This document shows, piece after piece, positions 7,480-14,171 of a DNA stretch of 64,000 nt. The stretch is taken from NCBI GenBank assembly GCA_965238215.1, contig OZ250180.1, positions 186,001 to 250,000 on the forward strand. The letters are read 5' to 3'. A program made the translations under genes and the position numbers. Positions within the stretch are counted from its first letter, which is position 1; each line of letters begins with the position of its first letter. A model generated the notes under the pieces. The model saw nothing but the letters and a program-made list of their open reading frames with translations. It did no database searches and had not been told where the DNA came from. This stretch comes from JAPULR01 sp965238215. GTDB taxonomy: Bacteria > Chloroflexota > Dehalococcoidia > Lucifugimonadales > GCA-2712585.

Positions 7480-8653
7480 ACAAGGCTCCAATTTCGGAAT
7501 AGGCGTCCCAGTGAGGGATGGGCAGCGACACCGGATGGCCGGGCGAAGGCAGGTAAGCCACGGCCCTTCCTGTGGCGACCGTCTCACCCAACTGGTTGAC
7601 GCCGCTGATTCGCACCTCTACGGCAAAATAGGTTACGCCGCCGACCCTTTCCTTGTACTTGTCCGACACCCGGCCTCGCAGCCACATGGTGTCTCCGTAC
7701 AGGAAATGGTTGGGTAGGTCAACGTCCAGGGAGCGGAGGAAGGCGTCGTCGCCCATCCAGCTGGTAACCACCTGCCCCGCCAGGCAGACGACGTGCATTC
7801 CGCGGCTAAAGGGGGCGACGAATCCGGCGTCGCGGCACGAGAGAATGTCTTCGTACTCCTGGTCGGCGTCCCAGTAGGGCCAGTTGGTCGAGGGATTGGT
7901 GCGAACACGGCCGGGCATCCGCTTCAGGTTTTTGTAGACCGGCGAGCCGAGGGGCATGGTCTTCTGCTCTGCCACCGTCCAAGCCATCATGTCGGAAAGA
8001 CTAAGGGGGCCTTTCACTAGCTGAGGCAACTCTTCGCCTTCCTGCGCATCCTGCCAGTAGCGGAGCAGGCGGCCCCGGGGAGGCGGCTCGCCCTCGATTC
8101 CCTGCTGGATATGGACGATTTCGTCGTCGGAATACTCGTAGATTTCCCGGTCGCAGATCAAAGCCTCGCCGGTTCGGAAGGGGACCAGCGCCGTCGTGCC
8201 GGTACTGGAGCCTATAAGCCCGCCGTAGGAGTTTCGATAGACGGCGCGGCAGTCCACGTTGGCCGTGGGCCTGCCGCTCATGGGCTGGCCCGACGAGGCG
8301 CTCGTCACCTCCAAGCTGCTGGTCAGCCGATCGCCCACGCGAATGACGTCCACCCACTCCATAGAAGCGCGACGGGTGATTCTGGTGACTCCGTAGTCTT
8401 TCGTCTGATATGCGGCCGCAGCGGTGGGCGTGCGTATGGAGGCAACGAAAGTTGGGGGCGCAATCATGCTGTGGTACTTGGTGCCCACGCCGGCGGCGGG
8501 GTCCTTATACAGGGGGTTCGGGTCTCCCAAGGCGGCGCAGAAACGCCTGATGGTAAGCCAGTCCGCCAAGTCCGCTCCCTGGGGAACGTCGGCGGCCTCC
8601 TTGCCAGCAAAGGCTTGGGAATCCCTCAGAAACTGTTCTATCCTATCCGTCAT
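7469..8653 (-). CDS. MaoC/FAS1-like dehydratase family protein (double hot-dog)
   Basis: About 394 residues, paralogous to the downstream gene. The N-terminal domain carries ALGDPNPLYKDPAAGVGTKY and IAPPTFVASI, again with Tyr replacing the hydratase His. The second domain runs from YWQDAQEGEELPQLVKGPL to the C-terminus, including VVTSWMGDDAFLRSLDVDLPNHFLYGDTMWLRG. The ATG at 8653 has GGGAG six bases upstream; a TTG at 8665 would add four residues. The tandem pair may form a heteromeric hydratase/dehydratase acting with the CoA-transferases downstream (inference). Confidence 0.88.
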   Translation of the reverse strand: MTDRIEQFLRDSQAFAGKEAADVPQGADLADWLTIRRFCAALGDPNPLYKDPAAGVGTKYHSMIAPPTFVASIRTPTAAAAYQTKDYGVTRITRRASMEWVDVIRVGDRLTSSLEVTSASSGQPMSGRPTANVDCRAVYRNSYGGLIGSSTGTTALVPFRTGEALICDREIYEYSDDEIVHIQQGIEGEPPPRGRLLRYWQDAQEGEELPQLVKGPLSLSDMMAWTVAEQKTMPLGSPVYKNLKRMPGRVRTNPSTNWPYWDADQEYEDILSCRDAGFVAPFSRGMHVVCLAGQVVTSWMGDDAFLRSLDVDLPNHFLYGDTMWLRGRVSDKYKERVGGVTYFAVEVRISGVNQLGETVATGRAVAYLPSPGHPVSLPIPHWDAYSEIGALYDN

Positions 8654-8695
8654 CTTTTCTCCCAAAGCCGGGCTTTTCAGGTCGAATCCGGCTGG

Positions 8696-8911
8696 CTAGT
8701 CCAGCATCGGCAGTCTGCCCCAAAAGGCCCCCTCGACATCCTCCATCAAACCTCTCTCGCCGATAATCTCCCTGGCTGCCAACAGGGTAACGTTCGGGTC
8801 GTTTGTGATCATGACCCACTCGGGCGTATCGGGAATCCAGTAGGGCGAGGTTATCCTGAGCAGCTTGCCGTCCCGGGGCTGCAGATATACGCCTATCTTG
8901 CTTGGGTCCAC
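8696..8911 (-). CDS. small hypothetical protein
   Basis: About 71 residues starting with a GTG at 8911 that has GAAGGAAG just upstream. The frame stays open to a GTG at 9043 (115 residues), but the added N-terminus looks less protein-like. The sequence (IGVYLQPRDGKLLRITSPYWIPDTPEWVMITNDPNVTLLAAREIIGE, given here only in outline as a beta-rich start and an amphipathic helix) is not one I recognise. It lies 42 bases upstream of the dehydratase operon on the same strand and could be its first gene. No function assigned. Confidence 0.5.
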   Translation of the reverse strand: MDPSKIGVYLQPRDGKLLRITSPYWIPDTPEWVMITNDPNVTLLAAREIIGERGLMEDVEGAFWGRLPMLD

Positions 8912-9082
8912 TTTTTTCTTCCTTCTACAAAGCGCTGAAAGGGTGATCTTTGGGCGATTCTCCGAGGAGAACCCCCTCCAGTCCCAGCGAACGGGATTAT
9001 AGATAGGAAAGCCAAAGCCGTCAACGACGGGGGGGTTGCTCACGGCAGGAAATGTTGGTAGATTGCGCTGGTTACTTACTTG

Positions 9083-9101
9083 TTACGTAATACATTATAA
9101 T
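9083..9101 (+). promoter_or_regulatory. possible autoregulatory site/promoter of the HigBA module
   Basis: An 8-base palindrome TTACGTAA (9083-9090) lies directly before TATAAT (9096-9101), with a weak TTACTT 18 bases upstream. The -10-like hexamer overlaps the HigB ATG (9100), so either the real promoter is farther upstream or the annotated start is wrong. HigA-type antitoxins bind palindromes at this place; binding here is inference. Confidence 0.35.
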
Positions 9102-9378
9102 GATCTTAGGATTCAGAGATCAAAGGACTCAACGGTTCTATGAAGGCCGGACAATCCGAACCTTCCAAAGTTTTGTCGGTCAAGCCGTCCGACGTTTGAC
9201 GATTCTAGACAATGCCGAATCCCTACAGGACCTTGCAAGCCTGTCCAGCAACCGGTTGGAGTCCCTTTCGGGCGACCGGATGGGCCAATTCAGCATAAGG
9301 ATCAACCGTCGATGGCGAATCTGCTTCCGCCGGGAAGGCGAGGGACCTCACGACGTAGAGATAGTGGACTACCATTGA
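9100..9378 (+). CDS. higB: HigB-type (RelE/ParE superfamily) toxin
   Basis: A 92-residue toxin of a type II toxin-antitoxin module. The N-terminus ILGFRDQRTQRFYEG, the central LDNAESLQDLASLSSNRLESLSGDRMGQFSIRINRRWRICFR and the C-terminal DVEIVDYH are characteristic of HigB ribosome-dependent mRNA endonucleases. The full expected length is present and no frameshift is seen. The antitoxin gene starts 15 bases downstream, in the toxin-first order typical of HigBA. Its promoter is unclear because a TATAAT overlaps the ATG. Confidence 0.93.
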   Translation: MILGFRDQRTQRFYEGRTIRTFQSFVGQAVRRLTILDNAESLQDLASLSSNRLESLSGDRMGQFSIRINRRWRICFRREGEGPHDVEIVDYH

Positions 9379-9392
9379 TGAGGAGCGCTGAC

Positions 9393-9719
9393 ATGAATTT
9401 TCGAAATGGCATGAGACCGGTCCATCCGGGAGAGATATTGGCGGAGGAGTTGAAGGAGTTGGGCCTTTCAGCCAATGCGCTGGCCAGAGCTCTGGACGTT
9501 CCCACCAACCGGATTACGGCCATCTTAAATGGCCAGCGAGGCATTACGGCCAACACAGCCCTCCGGCTGTCGCGTTACTTTGGAACAACGCCCCAGTTCT
9601 GGCTGAACCTCCAGAAAGCCTACGAATTGCGCACGGCGGAGATTACGTCGGGCAAGCACATCATGGAACGGGTGCAACCCCGGCCAACGGCTCTCCCTCG
9701 CGTCCCGCAGGTCGGCTAG
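9393..9719 (+). CDS. higA: HigA-type antitoxin, HTH (XRE) DNA-binding
   Basis: A 108-residue antitoxin. RPVHPGEILAEELKELGLSANALARALDVP is the classic HigA opening, with a helix-turn-helix through about residue 60 and the family signature NTALRLSRYFGTTPQFWLNLQ. It neutralises HigB and usually represses the operon. The ATG at 9393 has GAGGAGCG upstream; the frame is open farther 5' but that part overlaps higB and was rejected. The pair lies in an accessory stretch containing the small RNA gene, retropepsin-like genes and a helicase. Confidence 0.93.
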   Translation: MNFRNGMRPVHPGEILAEELKELGLSANALARALDVPTNRITAILNGQRGITANTALRLSRYFGTTPQFWLNLQKAYELRTAEITSGKHIMERVQPRPTALPRVPQVG

Positions 9720-9983
9720 CATCGGTTGTCACGCCCTAGGCACTTCTCTATACTACCGGCTGAACCCTAGTTTCATTCTAAAGCTTATGATATTTGTAGA
9801 CCTTCCCGCCAACGCTTCCGAATATCCACCAGATTTGCGGAATTTTAGTTGACCAACACACATTTTGATAGTTGCCCCCAATGTGGTATTCCCGCCAATA
9901 CGTAATGGGACGTGTTGCCCGATAATTCCGGCGTCTCCGATTCATCGATATAGCATAGGTGCATTGCTATGGCTCAAAAAGGC
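9720..9983. other. intergenic stretch downstream of higBA, no gene seen
   Basis: AT-richer sequence of about 260 bases between higA and the 3' end of the minus-strand small RNA. No ORF with protein-like composition, no tRNA cloverleaf and no repeat of the families seen elsewhere is visible. Confidence 0.5.
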
Positions 9984-10048
9984 AAAAAAGGCGACTAGGC
10001 TCGGGGTTGTGACCCGAGAGGAGACGCTTGGCGACTCTCCCTAGACGC
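9984..10048 (-). ncRNA. putative 65-nt structured small RNA with intrinsic terminator
   Basis: On the minus strand a promoter (10055-10082) predicts a start at 10048. From exactly that base the RNA can form a closing stem GCG-U-CUAGG/CCUAG-U-CGC (8 pairs around one U-U mismatch). It encloses two hairpins: GAGA..CGC-CAA-GCG..UCUC, and CUCGGG-UCACAAC-CCCGAG. The 3' strand of the closing stem runs into six T residues (9989-9984), as in an intrinsic terminator. An alternative pairing GAGAG/CUCUC could give a switch. No ORF is inside. It does not match tRNA, SRP RNA, 6S or RNase P RNA features that I can recognise. Function unknown. Confidence 0.7.
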
Positions 10049-10054
10049 AACGCA

Positions 10055-10082
10055 ATTATATCACCCAAGCATCCACTGTCAA
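10055..10082 (-). promoter_or_regulatory. consensus sigma-70-type promoter of the small RNA
   Basis: Minus strand TTGACA (10082-10077), 16-base spacer, TATAAT (10060-10055). Both hexamers are perfect consensus. Six bases separate the -10 box from the proposed start at 10048. It is the strongest promoter found in the window and it serves no protein gene. Confidence 0.8.
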
Positions 10083-10179
10083 CAGAAACTAGACACCAAA
10101 GGCGGAACCAGCGGGTGGTTGCAACCGCCTCCGTGTTTCTATTCAGATGACGACTGGGGCGAATCCGTCCCGGCTTCTC

Positions 10180-11247
10180 CTAGATGTTGAAACCACCCGC
10201 CGGCTGCAGCACATCCAGCAAAGGCGAGCGGAAGCCCAAGAGTGTCCGGTCAAGGCTTGCCAGGGTGGGGCGACCACACAGGGTCATGGTCATCTCCAAC
10301 TCGTCCTTCAGAATCTGTAGGACGTTACTGACTCCGGCTTGGCCGTCGACGGCCAAACCCCAAAAGAGGGGGCGTCCAATGAGCACCGCCCGCGCGCCCA
10401 AGGCAACCGCCTTCACGATGTCCGACCCGCGGCGAATTCCCCCGTCCATGTACACCTCAACCTGACCGTCCACTGCGTCCACCACCTCCGGCAGCACCTC
10501 TACCGTGGCAAAGGTCGTATCCAACTGCCGCGCCCCGTGGTTGGAAACGACGACAGCCTTCGCCCCGTACTGTCCGCAACGGGCCGCTTCTTCGCCCGTC
10601 ATAATCCCCTTCATTACTATAGGAAGAGCGGTCTTAGAAGCGAGCCATTCCAGGTAGTCCCACGAAGCCGCAGGGTCGCGCACCAAATTACTCGCCCACT
10701 GGTAGTTACCCCTCTGCGGAGGCACATATTCGTTGCGGATGTTGCGTTCCCGCTTGGAATTGGTCTTGATGTCCAAGGTGAGGCAGATTGCCGAAAATCC
10801 GGCCTCCTCCGCGCGGTGAGCCACCTCCACCGTCATTCCCCTATCGGTGTAGAAATACTGCTGGAACCATATTGGTCCCGTCGCAGCCTGGGCCACCTCC
10901 TCCATCGTGTAAGTGGACCCGGAGCTGAGTAGCATCACCGTTCCCGCACCACCCGCCGCTCGCACCGTCGCCAGCTCGGCGTCGGGATGCGCCCGCGCGT
11001 GAGCGCCGGAAGGCGCGGGCATCACAGGGAAGCTGATCTCGTGGCCCAACACTGACGTACTCGTGTCGATGGCGCTCACGTCCTCCATCACTTTGGGGCG
11101 AAGGACTATGGCGTCAAGGATGCGGCGGGTCCGTTCCAGGGTAATCTCGTCGGTGGCGCCGCCGGCGATGAAGTCGTACTCGCTCCTCGAAAGCCGTTCT
11201 TTGGCCAGTGGTTCGAACTCGTAGATGTTTATGGGCCCGACTGCCAT
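10180..11247 (-). CDS. FMN-dependent alpha-hydroxy-acid oxidizing protein
   Basis: About 355 residues of the glycolate oxidase/L-lactate dehydrogenase (LldD) family. It oxidises 2-hydroxy acids to 2-keto acids with FMN. The catalytic segment SNHGARQLDTT (His and Arg) is near residue 240. The phosphate-binding segments VYMDGGIRRGSDIVKAVALGA and AVLIGRPLFWGLA follow, and the N-terminal INIYEFEPLAKERLSRSEYDFIAGGATDE is typical. The ATG at 11247 follows TAGGAGGG; an ATG at 11280 has no such site. No hydroxy-acid permease or flavocytochrome partner is nearby, so the physiological substrate is open. Confidence 0.93.
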   Translation of the reverse strand: MAVGPINIYEFEPLAKERLSRSEYDFIAGGATDEITLERTRRILDAIVLRPKVMEDVSAIDTSTSVLGHEISFPVMPAPSGAHARAHPDAELATVRAAGGAGTVMLLSSGSTYTMEEVAQAATGPIWFQQYFYTDRGMTVEVAHRAEEAGFSAICLTLDIKTNSKRERNIRNEYVPPQRGNYQWASNLVRDPAASWDYLEWLASKTALPIVMKGIMTGEEAARCGQYGAKAVVVSNHGARQLDTTFATVEVLPEVVDAVDGQVEVYMDGGIRRGSDIVKAVALGARAVLIGRPLFWGLAVDGQAGVSNVLQILKDELEMTMTLCGRPTLASLDRTLLGFRSPLLDVLQPAGGFNI

Positions 11248-11383
11248 AACCAACCCTCCTACGACAAAATTGCCTGTCAACCAGAAGTATATGAAGGCTG
11301 CTGGCAGTCGTCAAACGGCGCGGTGGCCGGAGATTTAGCGATACGCAGGTAGGATCTGACTCTGCCAACGACGGCAAACAGGA

Positions 11384-11755
11384 TTATTTCAAGGGTTGAA
11401 CGACGACCCGCCCGCCTTCAACCACTTCCACAAACAGGCTGTTGTGGTGCAGCAGACCCATGCCGACTAAGGGGATTGAGTTTGCCTGATGCGCCTCGAT
11501 GAGTGTGGGCCGGCCATCCCACATCACCGACAGTTCGAAGACGTGAAAAGTCTCGACACTGCCGTCGGCCAAGACAAGAAAATCCACACGAACAAAATCA
11601 AGTCTTAACTCCGCCACCAATTTAGGGCTTAAGGTCAGAAACTCGGTGTATCCTGTGTCGACTACGGCATCAATTTCTCGCTCCCGCCCTGACGGACCAC
11701 TCAGGGTAAGATTCACGATGGCTTCCAGCCTAGCGTTGACTATTCCTTCGACCAC
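11384..11755 (-). CDS. retropepsin-like aspartic protease family protein
   Basis: A 123-residue single-domain clan AA aspartic protease fold. The active-site motif AVVDTGYTEFLTLS is at about residues 30-43, and the second conserved stretch is NSIPLVGMGLLHHNSLFVEV. Like retropepsins it would need to dimerise. It overlaps the end of the upstream small gene by 16 bases, so the two are probably co-translated. A second, separate member is at 20072-20428. Proteolysis is plausible but unproven for these small bacterial proteins. Confidence 0.85.
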   Translation of the reverse strand: MVEGIVNARLEAIVNLTLSGPSGREREIDAVVDTGYTEFLTLSPKLVAELRLDFVRVDFLVLADGSVETFHVFELSVMWDGRPTLIEAHQANSIPLVGMGLLHHNSLFVEVVEGGRVVVQPLK

Positions 11756-12069
11756 ACGGTTCTCCGCGGAGCCCCGCCCCCGATACTACCTACCGCCTCA
11801 TATCCAATCCACTCCATTAGAACGTCTACCGCGTCCGGCCTTTGCTCCGCGAGCCTCTCCCGCGCTTCCGTCGTGTTGTCGCCAAGGGCCCAACATCCGC
11901 TGTCCACGTCAATTGCTACGTATTTCCCGATGTGGTCTGGCTCCACTTTATGACGAATCTCCCGCTTGTAAATCTCCCTACCCAGGCGGCCCGTTTCGCT
12001 GGCTTTTCGACGGGGCAGTCTCGGCACGTACTCTTCGTGGGTGTCTATATGCGTTTCGGCGTCCTTCAT
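11740..12069 (-). CDS. small hypothetical protein paired with retropepsin-like gene
   Basis: A 109-residue charged protein. A conserved-looking core reads GREIYKREIRHKVEPDHIGKYVAID followed by DSGCWALGDNTTEARERLAEQRPDAVDVLMEWIGYEAV in two blocks. This two-block pattern resembles short proteins I recall being encoded next to aspartic-protease-like genes in other bacteria. It overlaps the protease gene by 16 bases. No helix-turn-helix or signal peptide is evident. A toxin-antitoxin or substrate-protease relation is possible but only inference. Confidence 0.75.
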   Translation of the reverse strand: MKDAETHIDTHEEYVPRLPRRKASETGRLGREIYKREIRHKVEPDHIGKYVAIDVDSGCWALGDNTTEARERLAEQRPDAVDVLMEWIGYEAVGSIGGGAPRRTVWSKE

Positions 12070-12255
12070 ACGTCCCTCCCACTCATCCTTCGCCTACGTT
12101 CATTTCTCAGAATTTTATCATTTATGAACAGATTATCCAATGAAGTTGGTCCCCACAGCAGGCACACCACCATTGGCGTACGGCAATACCACGAGTCATG
12201 TTCGCCGTGCTATATTCTAACCGGAATCCTAAATGACCTGGAGGTAATTCTGACT

Positions 12256-14169
12256 GTGTACCATGCTGCAACTCCTATGCTTGGACTGCGTCCATACCAA
12301 AAAGAACTGTTAGGAGATGTTCAAGCAGCTCTGCAATGGACCGACGAGCCAGTGTTGATGCAGCTACCCACAGGTGGCGGCAAGACGATAATCGCCGCTG
12401 CCCTCCTGTCGCAATACCTTACCGGAAGACGCAAGGCCGTCTGGATCACTCACCGCAGAGAACTGAAAGGTCAGACGCTAAAGATTCTGAAAGACAATGC
12501 CGGCCTCAAGGCACATGCTCCCAACTGGCCGACCAAGCAGGTCGCTCCGCAAATGGGAAATGGCGTGGTCATCCTAATGGCGCAAACAGCCGGTAGACGT
12601 TCAGATGAATCGTACATTCCCGAGGATTGGATATCATATATATGGAGCCAGTACGACAAAAATGACCTGATGATTATCGATGAAGCACACCACGCCGTCG
12701 CAAAGGGTTGGGAGAGAGCAATACGCCAATGGCCGGGCAAGGTCTTGGGCATGACGGCTACCCCGTGGCGGCTGTCCAAGAAGGAAGGCTTTGACCGCCT
12801 TTTTGGTGATTTGATCCTTGGGCCGCAGGTGGGCGAACTTCAGAACGATGAGTTTCTATGCCAGGCCAACGTGCTTGTACCCGATGCAGAGGGTCGTATT
12901 CTAGGTGGCATAGTCCCATCTCATTTGGACTACAATGCAAAGAGCGTCGAAGAAGCAAACGCCAATAAGGACGTGATGACAGCCCGCGCCCTGAAGTTCT
13001 GGCAAGAGCACGTCGCCGACCGACAGACCATCATCTACGCCGTCTCCATTGGCCATGCAGACAATCTTGCCGCTTTATTCAGCGAAGAAGGGATTCCCTC
13101 AGAGGCAATACACACCAAGACCGATGCTTATATCCGGGCGCAAGTCATCAGCAACTTTGCCAATGGAAGGCTGAGCGTACTAGTCAACGTAGCCATTGCC
13201 ACCGAGGGCTTTGACCTCCCCAACGCCTCCTGCATCGTCATTGCCAGGCCAACCAAGAGCCTGTCGCTTTATTTGCAGATGGTTGGCCGCGGCCTCCGAC
13301 CCAAGTCCGACGGCGGCGACTGCTTGATACTGGACTTGGCGGGCAACGCGTTGGAACACGGTCTGCCGGATGATACCCGTGAGTGGTCGTTAGCAGTGCG
13401 CGGAGAATCCGGAGGAGGAGGAGACGCGCCAGTGGTTCTTTGCGAAGAGTGCCAGACCGCGTCGCCGGCGGCCAGCCACAGCTGCAAGTCTTGCGGCGCA
13501 CCCTTCGGTAAAGATTGCCCCCGCTGCGGCAAGTGGCACGCTTTTAGCATCTGGTCTTTGAATGGAAAGTGTGGATACAATCATGAGCAAGTGTGTAACC
13601 TATGCCATGGAGACGCTCACGAGCGAGCCAATTTTCCAAAAATTCCCCCAATCTATGCCTTCGAATACAAGGGGCAACCTAATGTATTATCCAATGCCAA
13701 GCTCTTCGCTTTCGAGGATCCCGAGATGCTCGACCAAGCATTCTTGTGCGCCTTGGACGCGGTCGATGGCGAAGGCAAAATCAGAGACGTAATTAGAAAA
13801 ACAGCCGCAATCCTATACGAAATTGAAGGTAGGCGATATGGAATGATCACAAGAAGGGAAGATTTGGATACCCGTGGACTTGATTCTCTTGCCGCCTACG
13901 AAAAATTCATGTCGACTTTGAATGAATGCATAAAACTTCTATCACCGGGCGGTCATATACCCAAAGAAACATGGCGTAAATTGCTGATTCGCCATTACTG
14001 CCTTGCCAATTTTTCAGACACTAATGTGTCATCAACGATTAGGAAGGCGTATAGGCGTTTAGAAAAAGCCGGGTTCTGCGATAGACCTAGGCGTGGCGAA
14101 TGGAGGCTGACTAAGACCGGCCGGGAAATGGCCAAGAACATCCTGCTACTACACCCCAACGGAGGCTAG
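12256..14169 (+). CDS. SF2 DEAD/DEAH-box helicase with C-terminal zinc ribbons
   Basis: About 637 residues. Helicase motifs in order: Walker A LPTGGGKT (about 38-44), DEAHHA, GMTATP and QMVGRGLRP, which is the set of SSL2/COG1061-type translocases. After the helicase core two or three Cys knuckles follow (CEECQ..CKSC, CPRCGKW, CNLCH), and the last 60 residues look like a winged helix. The GTG at 12256 has GGAGG upstream; an ATG at 12277 is the alternative. The gene is visibly more AT-rich than its neighbours, suggesting transfer. The next gene starts 2 bases downstream. DNA repair or phage defence are possible roles. Confidence 0.87.
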   Translation: MYHAATPMLGLRPYQKELLGDVQAALQWTDEPVLMQLPTGGGKTIIAAALLSQYLTGRRKAVWITHRRELKGQTLKILKDNAGLKAHAPNWPTKQVAPQMGNGVVILMAQTAGRRSDESYIPEDWISYIWSQYDKNDLMIIDEAHHAVAKGWERAIRQWPGKVLGMTATPWRLSKKEGFDRLFGDLILGPQVGELQNDEFLCQANVLVPDAEGRILGGIVPSHLDYNAKSVEEANANKDVMTARALKFWQEHVADRQTIIYAVSIGHADNLAALFSEEGIPSEAIHTKTDAYIRAQVISNFANGRLSVLVNVAIATEGFDLPNASCIVIARPTKSLSLYLQMVGRGLRPKSDGGDCLILDLAGNALEHGLPDDTREWSLAVRGESGGGGDAPVVLCEECQTASPAASHSCKSCGAPFGKDCPRCGKWHAFSIWSLNGKCGYNHEQVCNLCHGDAHERANFPKIPPIYAFEYKGQPNVLSNAKLFAFEDPEMLDQAFLCALDAVDGEGKIRDVIRKTAAILYEIEGRRYGMITRREDLDTRGLDSLAAYEKFMSTLNECIKLLSPGGHIPKETWRKLLIRHYCLANFSDTNVSSTIRKAYRRLEKAGFCDRPRRGEWRLTKTGREMAKNILLLHPNGG

Positions 14170-14171
14170 CC

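Noticed and set aside
9984..10048. tRNA-like interpretation of the small RNA
   Set aside because: The right-hand hairpin is superficially T-arm-like, but there is no proper T loop, D arm, anticodon loop or CCA end.
12172..12216. Possible promoter for the helicase (TATATT at 12211)
   Set aside because: No acceptable -35 hexamer at 16-18 bases; too weak to list as a feature.
11842..12255. Longer N-terminus for the SF2 helicase
   Set aside because: The extension is antisense to the small protein at 11740-12069 and lacks helicase-like sequence; the GTG at 12256 has a ribosome site.
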